From Xestospongia bergquistia (Eukaryota; Porifera; Demospongiae; Haplosclerida; Petrosiidae): a stretch of DNA of 64,000 nt. The translations under genes were made by a program, and so were the position numbers. The DNA lies in the NCBI GenBank assembly GCA_963965975.1, contig OZ014414.1:2083501-2147500 (forward strand). The letters run 5' to 3'. Below the pieces are notes generated by a model. That model searched no databases. It worked only from the letters and a program-made list of their open reading frames with translations, and was not told the origin of the DNA. This document shows, piece after piece, positions 10,377 to 23,355 of the stretch; positions within the stretch are counted from its first letter, which is position 1; every line of letters starts with the position of its first letter.

Positions 10377-12194
10377 ATATTCTAATGAAGGAGCTGAGAT
10401 TGTATCTTAGCTTGAAATTATTGAAAGTCAATAAATCATGACGTTTATAATATCAAAATGTAATAATGTATTGTCGTTTTATTAGTTACCTGATTATGTC
10501 GTTAATATTGTTTTTATAGATTAACTTTTTAGTTGCCTATACATTACAATTTCACCAAATATATGTTCTCCAAAAAATGTACACACTAAAGTATTATTGA
10601 TTAACTTAATGAGTTAAAATTAATGGACCTGACTCAGTAATGAATACGTTAAATTTAAATAGTAGGTGTAGTTACTATAATGTATATATCTAAAAAATGT
10701 TTTAATGTGTGTATGTCAGTAAAAACAACTCAATCATATATAGGATGTTGTATGGATATTCCTCTATAATAAATGCACTATCAAAGGAACAATTGTTTGT
10801 TGCAATAGTTATTATGCAATTTTAAGACAAAACGTGCTATAAGAATTCTAAATAAAAGGCTATAATGTCTCAGTAAATAACTTTGTAGGCATTAATTCTT
10901 TTTTCTAATTAAGGGGAGTTTCAGTGATTATCACAACATTAATAGGAGCACTATGTGGTGAGGAGAAAGAGTGAGCACAGAAGAGAAAACAAAAGTAAAT
11001 GTTAAACCCTAAAAAGAGGAGGTATCTCTTGGTTTATTATATGACATTATAATGACATTTTACAGGAAGTTGTTATTAGTTCTAGATTAAGTGGAGGAGC
11101 TACATTTGTCTGTTATTGAGGAACTCCATTACTTAAGAAGAAATGCTAATAAAAAGTACGAGACATATCAACTTGCTCATATGCACTCCAATTTAGACAT
11201 TTCAAGTTCAAAAAGGCTCATTGCAAATATCTACCATGGTCACCTCATATACCTCACATAGATGCATATAATATATGGATGACGGATAGAGGTGTGAATG
11301 GATGGATAGATAGATATTTATGTGATATTAACTATTAATATACAGATGTACATACAGTAATAATATATGTAACTTATAAAAAATAGGCATAAATATTAGT
11401 ATCCAAGTTTATAGCAGAGAAATATTATATGCATCAATCAACATATTCGTCTTCTTATATTTGTGGCTATTTGTCTCTTGCAAGTCCAAATTTGTTAGTA
11501 TTTAGTTAATACAATCATTTGTATTGCAATGTGTATTTTTATGACTCTAAGAGAAGTAAAATCTATGCATATTAATGTCACTATTCAGATGAAACCTTTA
11601 ATTATAATATATTTGTGTAGTATTAAATATAATGTTTATACTATGAACTATCATCACGGCCTAAAATATGGGGTATCACTGCTCAAATGGGTAGTGATAA
11701 TCTAAAATTGGGTAGTGATAAATGTCCAACAATCCAAGCCTCCAAGGCCCTTTTTATAGCTTTGACTGCTAAATTTGACATATAAGATCTGTAGATCTGT
11801 GGCTGTCAAGAGCCGAAAGGAAAAAAGTTCATGACAGAGATATTACCAATTTCATGCACCAAGAATATGTGGCAAAATTTTTCGGAACTTCCTCCAGTAA
11901 CTCTGACTCAGTAACACCTCCCATAGTCAAATTTTGATTTCTATTATAACACTTGTGTTTAAATAATTGTATGTCATGTGATTGTAACCTTTCTTCAAAG
12001 TCTCCTCTCACTGATTAATAAATGCTCTAGTTACGGCTTATGCTTAGGGTCTTGGGCAGTGATAAAAAAACATTTAGGCACTGACAATCACACACTATAC
12101 AATACTTCTTACATAATATAATATCATATTGACAAAAAGGCAGACTAACTAATATTATATTTGTGTGTAAAATAGAGGTTTTACTGTTATGTCT
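10377..12194. other. Spacer after copy C
   Basis: AT-rich with no supported gene. The part around 10800-11020 resembles the spacer after copy H (about 34990-35210), and 11040-11480 has counterparts near 23580-23945, so it is a duplicated 3' flank. It also holds the 391-bp inverted-repeat element at 11674-12064. Confidence 0.7.
11674..12064. mobile_element. 391-bp inverted-repeat element, copy 1
   Basis: Begins TATCACTGCTCAAAT and ends TTGGGCAGTGATA; the ends are imperfect reverse complements. No convincing coding region. A second copy of identical length is at 55250-55640, where the ends match exactly (TATCACTGCCCAA). Both copies are followed by the same truncated receptor fragment, so they probably spread by segmental duplication. 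A non-autonomous DNA transposon is the likeliest identity. Confidence 0.65.
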
Positions 12195-12850
12195 ATGTTA
12201 CATCATGTCTATTGTATTATAATAATAAGACATCAAAAACATCAACTACATAAACATGAAACTGGTAATGTCAAGTAAAAGATGTAGTAATTTTATTAAT
12301 GGTCATTTTTTCCTGCAGATAACTTATAAAAGCTTCTATATCACTTACTATAGTGATGGGTATAGGATGGCTAGCTAATGTTCTTTTCTTTACTGACAAA
12401 TTACTCTTTAAATTTATTGCATATATAATGACAGTCTTTATTGCTGGTCAAGGTATTATTATCTTCATACTTTATGTCCCTCTCTCTAAACCTGTAAGTC
12501 TGACTATCATTACTAGTGGGTATAAATTAATGTTACACACACACGCATACACAGCTAAGAGAGACATATTAAAAATGGTTGTATAATAAATAGTGAAAAT
12601 CTCAAGTATTTAGCAAAAATTATTTCTCTAACACAACTTCACTGAGGACATCAGTGAGTTCCAATAATGGCATTATGTTGTTAAAATGTCAGAAAGATCA
12701 GTTCCTCCTGTTAACAGTTCTGGACAATATTCTCTAAGAACAATTTAAGGCATGTATGTATATATGTACAGCTGGTAATGATCTATTGTTCAGTATCAGA
12801 AAGTACATTAGATGCTTTGAAGAAATAAAAGAATGCTTAACAAAGTAATA
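12195..12850 (+). pseudogene. Adhesion GPCR fragment D (TM5-6 loop, TM6-7, tail)
   Basis: An isolated 3' piece. It has the intracellular-loop exon (about 12205-12276) and the TM6-7 exon (about 12319-12493) with the usual MGIGWLANVLFF and GQGIIIFILYVPLSKP. A 6-nt in-frame insertion after LLF adds KF. A tail exon starts near 12554, and remnants of the last two exons run to about 12850. There are no upstream receptor exons. The nearest relative is the fragment at about 55790-56260. Confidence 0.8.
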
Positions 12851-14167
12851 CAACTGAGCTGGTCATTTAATTATTGTGTTACAATGAAAGAACTGAGATT
12901 GTGTCTATTAGTTTTAAATTATTGAGTGTCAAAAAATTATAATCATTCATAATATCAAAATGTAGAGATTACGTTGTTGTTATTATTATCATTTATCATT
13001 TATTACATTAGTTAATCCTAATTACAGTTATCTATAATTTTCTGTATATAATCTCTGAAAATAGATCTAGTTACTAGTTAATCAAAAGTATATATTATAT
13101 AAAATTAATATCAACTGATTAAAATTAAAAATCATTTAACGTGGGAATAAAGGTAAAAATATATTAATTAAGCTCAATGTAGAAATGGTTGTATGAACAT
13201 CCCTACATGTTATTCCATACTATCAAAGGTATAATGTTTTGTTATGATAGTTACAGCGGAATTTTAAGGCAAACAGAAGGAAATTGGGATGATAATATTT
13301 ATTGTTTTACCAATTAAAAATTTAATACTGTATTTCAAAAGTATAGCACTAATATAATTTGTAATATCATCTCTCATTCTATTACATACACAGATAAATA
13401 GTTCTTTTCTAATGGCTTTGGAAATGTTAACACACTTTGCAATTCTACTATTTGTATAGATTAAAAAATAATAATTATATAGAAATGATGGATACCTGAC
13501 AGACTATCAATAATGTGGTATTTCATTTAGTAATTAATGCATTACTCTATGATGTAATATGTTTTGTGAGTAGTATTTAATATCATGTTTTGGTTGTTTA
13601 GTTTAGTTATCATGTTATGGTTGTTTTATAAAATTTGTCAGTTACTATTAAAAGTAGCAAGACACAACAAATAATGTTTGTATTATAATGGTCAGCAAGA
13701 ATGAGATCTTTCTCCAAACATCATCATTCTAGCTAATTGCTGATCATTAATAACACACAAACACTCTTAATAGTTTGATAGATGTCCATTATTTCTATAT
13801 AATTACTATTATTATGATCTATGCAAATGTTATTATTCTAATTGCTAATCATTAATGGTGGGGAGTTTCTATGAGATACTAAAATCAGTGAGGACAATGT
13901 CAATACATTAATGTAATCACAAAGAGTAGCTGAATTTGAAGATCTTTTGAAAGATACACAATATAACTAAATATTTTATCATGTGTAACGTCTAATATTT
14001 TTATTTTAATGTACTTAAAGGAAATGTGACGTAATAATGTCGTAACTACTAGGCTATGAAATTTATTATATTGACGTTGATCGCTACATTCTCGTCGTAA
14101 AGTTATTGAGTGCCGATAGTAGATAATAGATAATTAATTCTATATTCTCACATTTAGTGAGATAGTT
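12851..14167. other. Spacer with a small receptor relic, upstream of copy E
   Basis: 13285-13460 is a relic of exon 5 (DDNIYCFTN-type end of the HormR module) joined through its intron to the start of exon 6, then to a few GPS-exon bases (ACACACTTTGCAATTCTACTA). The same rearranged relic occurs at 20827-21010. The stretch 13680-14110 resembles the 5' flank of other copies. No other gene seen. Confidence 0.65.
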
Positions 14168-14296
14168 ATGTTTACTACTGTGTGCCTCTGTCTCTTGTCT
14201 CTTATTTATCTGTCAACTAAAGCTGGAGATGTTGAAATGTACGTTATATACTAGTACTGATAACTAACTCTCTGTCTGTCTCTGTCTCTGTCTCTG

Positions 14297-14362
<66 letters not shown>

Positions 14363-17300
14363 TCTCTCTCTAGTGACATAGAATTCTCAGTAGCTCTCCA
14401 GTATACACCTAACAATACCTATAATTGTTCACCATTGAATGTACCAAATGAAGGTGTTCTCATTAAAGCATTAATAGACAATACTACAGTTGTCCCACTT
14501 CATTTCTATTATGTAAATGGAACAGAAGATAATTACTGTAAGAAACATATTCCCACAGTGTCCTTTATTAACTCATCATTCCTTAATTTAACATATAATG
14601 CTACTCCATATAATGCTAATACATATGCTAAATATACTACATATACTGTCCCATTTACTAACTCATCAGCTGTTGGACCATATCTTTATAACATTACCAT
14701 TGACAATGATCTACTGTTAAATCAAACAGTACGTTTTGCATGGAATCAGACATACAAAGCAAAAGGGGCTAATTGTGATGTGTGGGCGTTAGACAACATC
14801 AGTATATCTCTACAACACAACGGATGTAATCGACAAATATATCAACAAGATTTTAACAATGGGGAAATTCCTGGTTGGGATCTTATTAACTCAACTATCT
14901 CATATAACTCTAGTCAATGTGATAGTTCAAGTGGTTGTCTTGACTATAATATAGTAGTAAGTCATCAAGCAACATCCCCAATGTTAGATCTTCATGTTAT
15001 TACACCTGTTACTCTATCATCTTCACCTACTACTTATAAAGAGTATACATGTAATAATGATGACAATATAATGTAAGTAATATCTTTCTATATAAATTAA
15101 TAAAATGTATTTCTTTCTTGTCTGAATTATAAGTTTCTTACTTCAATTAACTCAATTCATTGGACCTGGTCCATGTACTGATACCTCACCTAATGCTATC
15201 CATCTCTCTCTGCATACTGAAAATACCTCATCACCTTTGGCATATTTTGTACCAGTGGGTAACAAATACTGGTCTTATTTTAATGGTAGTAGTTTATATA
15301 ATGTTCCAATATACTCTCCTAGTAGTACTCAGAATACATTAATTACAACATGTCTTAATAATAATATCAATCAATTCTCATTGAGTTGGATACAAGAGAA
15401 CTATACTATTAATAAAGATATCTGGAGTCTTAGTCAAGTCAATATAACATTGGAACAATATAAGTTATGTTATAAAAATGAGTGAGTAGCAATTCTTTAT
15501 ATTATATTATAATCATTTCTGTGTAGATCTTGGAGTCTTTACAATGGCAATATTTCACAATCATTAAATACTAATAACAATACTTTGATGTTTGATAATG
15601 GAAATGGGTCATCACCACGTAGTGCTAATCTTTCTTTCTCCTATCATTGTGACAAATCTGCACCTGCTGTAACAAACTCTAGTATTGAACGCTTAGCATC
15701 AACTACACCTGCTGTAACAACCTCTAGTATTGAACACTCAGCATCAACTACACCTGCTGTAACAACCTCTAGCATTGAACCCTCAGTATCAACTGTAATC
15801 AGTATGATTTGCACTAATATTATAACTACACCATCTCCAACTCCAATAAATTGTTCTACTGATGGTATATGGCCAGAGACATTACCAGGTCATAATGTCA
15901 CTGGTTTTTACTGTTATAAAGGAACTGTTAATGGTAAATGACAACTTCTCCTTATATTATAATTCTCTTAAACAGGTACCAGACTATGTAAACAAAATGG
16001 AAACTGGGATGATAATATTTATTGTTTTCCTAGTGAACAATTTTGTACTGTATTATCAAAGGTATAGCACTAATATTATTTGTTATTTCATCTCTCACTT
16101 TATTACATACACAGATCAATAGTTCTTCTCTAATAGCATTGGAAATATTAAGTGAAAATAATGAAGAGATAACAGTTGATCAAACCATTTTCTTATTGTC
16201 TACTATTGTTAATAACCAAGTAAACCAGTCACCAGAACCTGTTTCAAATAACTTCACAAAGGTTTGCACAATATAATAGTAATAACAACAACAATAATAA
16301 TAAATTGTAATTAATTATAACTTATGATATTTTTATAGTATTTTAATAACATTATTAATAATATACTGACAAACAAGACCATTCCTAATAATGTGGTAAG
16401 TTTATAATTGATTACTGGATAATTACATTAATAGTTACAGAATAAGAGGCGATCTATTGGTAGTCAACTCCTTCTAACATTAGATATATTTGCACTATAT
16501 CTTTATAATACTACAGGACTACAGATGATAGGAGATAATATTGGTAGGTATATATAAATTAGTTGTTTATTTTATGTCTCTCTTGTATATATAGCATTTA
16601 CTGTTAAGGAGTTTACAACTATAACTGGTCCAATTCAAGCAATATCTGTTAATAATAATTCTATTATATTACTTCCTAATATATTTGATAATCTACCAGT
16701 TAAAATAGCTTCATTTTATTATCAAACCTTATCAAGATGGTTACCTCCTGATAATCCTAACCAATCTATCATATCTCCAATTCTCTCCTCTACTAATTGT
16801 ACAGACTGTTCTATAACAGATCGGATTACACCTATTAACATTGTGTTTAAGCCATCTAGTCAACAGGTAAAACAAGACATGCTCATAGCAACAATATCTC
16901 TTCTTTCTCTACACAGATATCAAGTAGTGTTAATTTATCTTGTGTATATTGGAAGTTTAAATTGTACATAATACTATTTTAATATGTGACCTGAATTGCA
17001 ATAAGGCACCACTTGTGGCAAAATATTTGTGATGTAATATATGAAATTGGTCAACTGTTAAAACATCAAAAAACAGTTTCATATACATATAAGTGCTATA
17101 TATACACAACTGTTTTTTTTAAAACTGTTTCAGTTTCATAAATCATGTCACAAATATTTTGACTGAAGTGTCCCTTATTGCAAACTTGGTCACAATTATT
17201 GAGTATATTATATCTCTTATTAGATCTGACATAACATTATCAAGTGGTGAGTGGAACACTAATGGATGTGGTCTTATTAGTCAAGAAGGTTCAACAGTAA

Positions 17301-18884
17301 CATGTCAATGTGATCATCTAACACACTTTGCTATTCTGCTTAGTCCAGGAGTACCAGTACATTAGTCTGTCTGTATGTCTATATATATAACTACCCATTT
17401 TATAGGTTAGTGACAAAGATCGTAAGATCCTTGAAACTATAGATGTTGTGTTAATACCTATCTCTCTGATATGTATGTTACTGACAATATTGACCTATCT
17501 TTGTATGAAGTAATGCACACACATGTGTATCACTGATGATATATATGTCCATAGATCACTATGGAATATGAGGAACTATATTCACGTTATGTTATGTAGT
17601 AATTTATTGATAGCACAACTCTTGTTTGTAGCAGGTATTGAACAAACCAAGTATTGGGTATGTCGTCATGTGACTCTCATGTGATTATTATCATTGTACA
17701 TAACTTAGTTTGTATGTTCAGCAATAGCTGTAGTATTGCAGTACATGTTTCTAGTGACATTTATGTGGATGTTAATGGAGGGTGTGGTCTTATACGTTGC
17801 TTTGGTTAGAGTCTTTGTCAAACATCCTAAACAATACATGATATGTTTCACACTATTGAGTTATGGTTTGTTAATTATATTCATTGACTTACATTATGAA
17901 AAATATTAGGTATTCCTGGAGTATATATGTTGATTATAGTCCCCATTGGGTATCTTGTTGGTACTGATAAAAACCACACCCACTACTTGTTATATGAAAA
18001 TGAAGACCTTGTTGCGTGAGTAATAAAGTCATAAAAATTAAATAATAATATTTAGTAATTTTATAGATATTGGTTAAATTATGAGAGTGGGTTTATATGG
18101 ACATTTATTGTACCAGTTATTCTAATACTTCTAGTAATTTTAATAGATAGATGGATTGATGATAACATCATGACATCTTTCAGATCAATATTGGGTTCTT
18201 CATCATGTCTATTGTGATAATAAGAAAGCATCAAAAACGTCAAGTACATACAGATGAAACTGCTAATGTCAAGTAAGATGTCCTTATTTTGTTATTTGTC
18301 ATTTTTTTTCTGCAGACAGTTTATAAAGGCTTCTATATCACTTACTATAGTGATGGGTATAGGATGGCTAGCTAATGTTCTTTTCTTTACTGACAAATTA
18401 CTGTTTATTGCATATATAATGACAGTCTTTATTGCTGGTCAAGGTATTATTATCTTCATACTTTATGTCCCTCTCTCTAAACATGTAAGTCTGATTATAA
18501 TTAATAGTAGATATAAATGTCACATGTACACACACACACATACAGGTAAGAGAGGCATACTCAAAATGGTGGTATAATAAAATTAGAAATTCTAAATTTT
18601 TCAGCAAAATGTATTTTACTAAGTCAATTTCATTGCAAACATCAGTGAGTTTCAATAATGTCATTATCATGATATTTTATTTTCTTACAGAATAATGTAA
18701 AACAGTCTGAAAATTCAGTTCCTCCTATTAATAACTTTGGACAATATACTCTAGGAACCTTTGATGGTGTGTTTAGATAATATATACAGCTGGTAATGAT
18801 CTATTTTCAATGTTAGAGTGTACATCAGATACTTTGAAGAAATTAAAGAATCTTGAACAAAGTACTGAAACTGAGCTGAACTGA
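14168..18884 (+). CDS. Adhesion GPCR copy E, full length, splice-site defect in exon 3
   Basis: Exons: 14168-14238 (signal peptide), 14374-15072, 15125 or 15134-15481, 15527-15933, 15976-16061, 16115-16261, 16339-16395, 16441-16543, 16595-16866, 16917-16963, 17224-17356 (GPS, HLTHFAIL), 17406-17509, 17555-17657, 17709-17865, 17910-18015, 18067-18133, 18184-18272, 18316-18484, 18546-18644, 18691-18766, 18817-18884 (TGA). They sum to 3,417 nt, a whole number of codons (1,138 aa). Domains: reelin-like (exons 2-3), stalk with about 3 repeats, HormR (exons 4-5), GAIN, 7TM, tail. Oddities: the usual exon 3 acceptor CAG is CTG here, although an AAG 9 nt downstream keeps the frame. The YFTGG stretch of the reelin-like repeat is deleted in frame. 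The Cys before TM5 is Tyr (ATATTGG for ATGTTGG). It may be expressed but impaired. Confidence 0.8.
14275..14372 (+). repeat. (CT)n tract in intron 1 of copy E
   Basis: A CTCTGT-type repeat followed by pure CT up to the TAG acceptor of exon 2. On the coding strand it forms an overlong polypyrimidine tract. The same intron has CT tracts of other lengths in copies B, G, H, I and K. Confidence 0.95.
16987..17192. mobile_element. Foldback MITE in GAIN-GPS intron of copy E
   Basis: About 206 bp, TGACCTGAATTGCAATAAGG at the left and TTATTGCAAACTTGGTCA at the right, with pairing inner arms around TTTGTGATG and CACAAATATTTTGAC. Same intron position as in C, K and M, so probably inherited through gene duplication. 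Confidence 0.72.
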
Positions 18885-20826
18885 ATGTAATTATTGTGTT
18901 CCAGTGAAGGAGCTGAGATTGTATGTTAGTTTTATATTACTGACAATTCAAATGTAGTATTGTATTGTGGTTTTTGTAGTTACTGGATTATGTCCTTAAT
19001 TATTTTGAATCTTATAACTCAATTATTTGGTTGAAAATACTATATAATTTTGGTTGAAAATACTATATAATTTTGCTAAATATATTCACTAAAATGTACA
19101 CATGAAATTATTGATTAACTTCATGAGTTAAAATTATTAATCATGACTTAGTACTATATGCGCTAAATTTAAATAGGTATAGTTACTAGTTACTTTATAG
19201 TATATTATTGACCAACTCCATCACTCAAAAGGAAAATGCTTAATGAGATATAAAAATAAAATCTTAACACCAGTTATATCAGCTTTGCACTCCTTTTTAA
19301 TGAAGACTTTTAAAGTCCAAAGAGGATTATTGCAAATATTTACCATAGTCACCTCATATACCACACATAGATAGATAAACAAATAAAATGGATGTAGAGA
19401 TGAATAGATAGATAGTTATATTTAGTGTTAAGATATTGAGATACATACATTTGATTGTAGAACTAACATATGTAACATATCAAAATTAACATAAATGTTA
19501 ATATACATGTTTATAGTAATGAAATATTATGTGACCTGATTTGCAAAAAGGGACAACTTCTAATATATATGTCTACTTGTCTCTTGTTAGTCCAAATCTA
19601 TAGTACTCAGTTAGTACAATGACGTGTGTGTGTGTGACCTGATTAGCAAAAGGGACCACTTCTGTCAAAACATTTTTTACCTGATATGTGAACAAATCAC
19701 TGTTAAAACATTTCAAACATCTCAGTACAAATGTTTTGACAGAAATGGTCCCTTTTTGCAAATCAGGTCAAATATATATTGACTATAGGAGACTCAAACT
19801 ACAGTCCTTACTCATTAATGACATAGTGGATGTATCAGTGTCAACATTTACTCAGATGCAAGCTGACAAATGCAACTATGATCTTTGCTATGTTTTCCTG
19901 ACATAAGACAACAATTCTGTTTAGTAATTAGTACGTGGCCTTTAAAGGTGAATAAGACATTATACACTGTAATCTGCTCTTTATCAAGCATCTTTTCATA
20001 TTACCTCTGTAATTAATACTTACTTCTATTAATATCCTTTTGAAAGGAGTTTATTAGGACATCTACATGTAAATGTACATATGAACTTTGATAGTGGATT
20101 GTACGTGTATATAGGTAATATATTTGATCTGTTTGTATTAAAAGATGTTAACAGAATCAAGGATAAATTACAGTGTTACAATGATAAAATGAGAAGACAT
20201 AAGATAAAGAGCAGATTACTGGTTATGCTGTCTTGGTCACTATAAAAGGCCACTAATTATTAATATAGAAATATTCCTATGTAAAGATATTATAGTGAAA
20301 ATTCAAAGTTGATATAATATGTAAAATGCAAGTATGTATAATGTATAATATATGAAAGAAGCCAAAATGAAAACATGGCATGACATGAGGACATTATAAC
20401 CCAATTAACTTCAAATTTCAAGTATATCAGTATAAACAGTTGACTTCTATCCAGTAGTCATTAAATGTATACAGACTATGTCTTACATTCTTGTGTAGCA
20501 CATAATGTCATTCTATTAGCTTAGTTTTACCTTGTACATGACACCTATACAATATATACATATACATGTCTGATTATAACACTACCTTTTCAACTTCAAG
20601 TCAAATTTAATGTTATTAAGTCTGACTTCCTGTCAGCTATGACATTAAACTGCATAGGGTATAGTTTCCAATTGATAGTGAAACATTTTATGTATACAAG
20701 GCATATACAAGTTTGGTTATAACATTAAACAATATTTAATTCATAAAGTTATAATATTAGCTTAATATGACTTTAAAATTCTGTCAACTATGATATTATG
20801 CCAATGCTATAAACTTCAAACAAATA
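18885..20826. other. Spacer after copy E, duplicated after copy M
   Basis: AT-rich and non-coding. Alignable by eye over most of its length with 60430-62230 after copy M; its first 400 nt also match 56456-56830. It contains an extra MITE (19635-19770) and a half-MITE (19532-19560) that the 61 kb counterpart lacks. Confidence 0.75.
19635..19770. mobile_element. Short foldback MITE with an empty site elsewhere
   Basis: 136 bp. The left end TGACCTGATTAGCAAAAGGG and right end CCTTTTTGCAAATCAGGTCA are near-perfect inverted repeats, and the inner arms (CTTCTGTCAAAACATTT and AAATGTTTTGACAGAAATGG) also pair. It is the most compact member of the family. The duplicated spacer at about 61140-61190 has TA repeats and no element at this point. 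Confidence 0.8.
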
Positions 20827-23355
20827 ATATTAGTCTGATGATAATATTTATTGTTTTACCAATTAAAAATTTAATACTGTACTTTCAAAGGTATAGCACT
20901 AATATAATTTGTAATATCATCTCTCATTCTATTACATACACAGATAAATAGTTCTTTTCCAATGGCTTTGGAAATGTTAACACTGTTAACACACTTTGCA
21001 CTTATAGTCCAGAAGTACCAATATGCCAGTTTGTCTATCTTTTATATAACAGTCCATTTCATAGGTTAGTGACAAAGATCATAAGATCCTTCAAACTATA
21101 GGTGTTGTGTTAATACCTATCTCTCTGATATTTATGTTACTGACAATATTGACCTATCTTTGTATGAGTTAAGGCACACACACGCGCGCGCACATGTATC
21201 ACTGAAAATATAAATAAATGTCCATAGATCACTGTGGAATATGAGGAACTATATTCATGTTATATTATGTAGTAATTTATTGATAGCACAAATCTTGTTT
21301 GTAGTGGGTATTGAACAAACCAAGTATTGGGTATGTGTGGTCATGTGACTCTATGTAGTCTGTTAATTATATTCATTGATATATCAAATATTATGAAAAT
21401 TATTAGTTATTTCTGGGGTATATATGTTGATTATAGTACCCATTGGGTAATCGGGTATCTTGTTAGTACTGATAAAAACCACACCCACTACTTGTTATAT
21501 GAAAATGAAGAACTGGTTGCATCAGTAATAAAGTCATAATTACTGAATAATAATATTAATTTCATTAATATTATTTTATAGATGTTGGCTAAATTATGAG
21601 AGTGGATTTATATGGACATTTATTGCACCAGTTATCCTAATACTTCTAGTAACTTTAATGAATAGATGAATTGATGATAACATAATGACATCTTTCAGAT
21701 CAATATTGGGTTCTTCATCATGTCTATTGTGATAATAAGAAAACATGAAAAATGTCAACTACATAAAGATAAAACTACTAATATCAAGTATGATGTATTT
21801 ATTTTGTTATTAGTCATTTTTTTATGCAGACAATTTATAAAGGCTTCTACATCACTAACTATAGTGATGGATGGGTATAGGTTGGATACCTAACAATAGT
21901 GATTATTATCACTATTATTAGGTATTCCTGAAATATATATGTTGATTTTAGTACCCATTGGATATCTTGATGGTAATGACAAAAACCACACCCACTACTT
22001 GTTATATGAAAATGAGAAACTGGTTGCGTGAGTAATAAAGTCATAAAATTAAATGATAATATTTACTAATTTTATAGATGTTGGTTAAATTATGAGAGTG
22101 GATTTATATGGACATTTATTGTACCAGTTATCCTAATACTTCTAGTCATTTTAATGGATAGATGGATCGATGATTACATAATAACATCTTTCAGGTCAAT
22201 ATTGGGTTCTTCATCATGTCTATTGTGATAATTAGAAAACATCAAAAACATCAACTACATAAAGATGAAACTGCTAATATCAAGTATGATGTATTTATTT
22301 TCTTTTTATCATTTCTCTCACAGACAACTGATAAATTCTTTTATATCACATACTTAAAATGCTGGTATAATGAAAAGCGAAAATCTCAATTTTCCAGCAA
22401 AATATATTTCACTAAAGCAACTTCATTGCTGACATCAGTGAGTTCCAATAATGTCATTATCATGATATGTTAATTTCTTACAGAATGATGTTAAATATTC
22501 TGATAGACCAGTTTTTGCTGCCAATTACTCTGGAAAATATACTCTAGGAACATTAGATGGTATGTTTGTATAGTTATGTAGAGCAGGTACCAGTATTGTC
22601 TATAGTATTAGAGGGTACATCAGATACTTTGAAGAAATTAAAGAATGCTGAAGAAAGTAACGAAACTAAGCTAGCCATATAATTATCACATTCCATTAAA
22701 AGAACTGAGATGGTATCTTGGTTTAAATTACTGACAGTCAATAAATCATGACATTCATTTATCAAAATTTAATAATGCATTGTGGCTATCCAATTATGTT
22801 GTTACTATAATTATTTGTCTTATAATCCAATCCTAATTTTAATTGCCTTTATTTATTTATTCTTTATTGCATATATAATGACAGTCTTTATTGCTGGTCA
22901 AGGTATTATTATCTTCATACTTTATGTCTCACTTTCTAAACCTGTAAGTCTGATTATTATTACTAGGGTGTATAAGTGTCACGCACACACACATATACAC
23001 ACAGGTAAGAGAGGCATACTCAAAATAGCAGTATAATAAAAAGAGAAAATCTCAATTTTTTAGCAAAATATATTTTACTATATAAATTGGCTTCATTGCA
23101 GACATCAATGAGTTCCAATAATGTAATTATCATGATATCTTCTCTCTTATAGAGTGATGTTAAAAAATCTGAAAGATCAGTTCCTCCTGTTAATAACTCT
23201 GGACAATAATATTCTAAAAACAGTTGATGGTATGTGTGTATATATATACAGCTGATAATGATCTATTGTTCAGTATCAAAAAGTACATTAGATGCTTTGA
23301 AGAAAAAAAAGAATGCTGAACAAAGTAATAAAATTGAGCTGGTTATGGAATTATT
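20827..23355 (+). pseudogene. Mosaic of adhesion GPCR fragments F1-F3
   Basis: Three joined pieces. F1 (20827-21895): HormR relic, a few GPS bases, TM1 (21066 on, donor base lost), TM2 (about 21229-21330), then a jump that deletes TM3, TM4, TM5, loop exon and the start of TM6. F2 (21896-22700): begins again at TM4, then TM5 and loop exon, then a TM6 exon cut short and joined to tail sequence (ITYLKCWYNE), then the last exons. F3 (22855-23355): TM7 (FIAYIMTVFIAGQGIIIFILYV), a tail exon and degenerate last exons. None can make a seven-helix protein. The joints fall inside exons as well as introns, as expected from ectopic recombination between paralogues. Confidence 0.82.

Noticed and set aside
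11829..12011. 60-codon minus-strand frame inside the 391-bp element
   Set aside because: Not kept as a recognisable protein, no splice context, and the element looks non-coding.
15160..15342. 60-residue MDLVHVLIPHL frames recurring in exon 3 of several copies
   Set aside because: Out-of-frame shadow of exon 3; recurrence is due to gene duplication.
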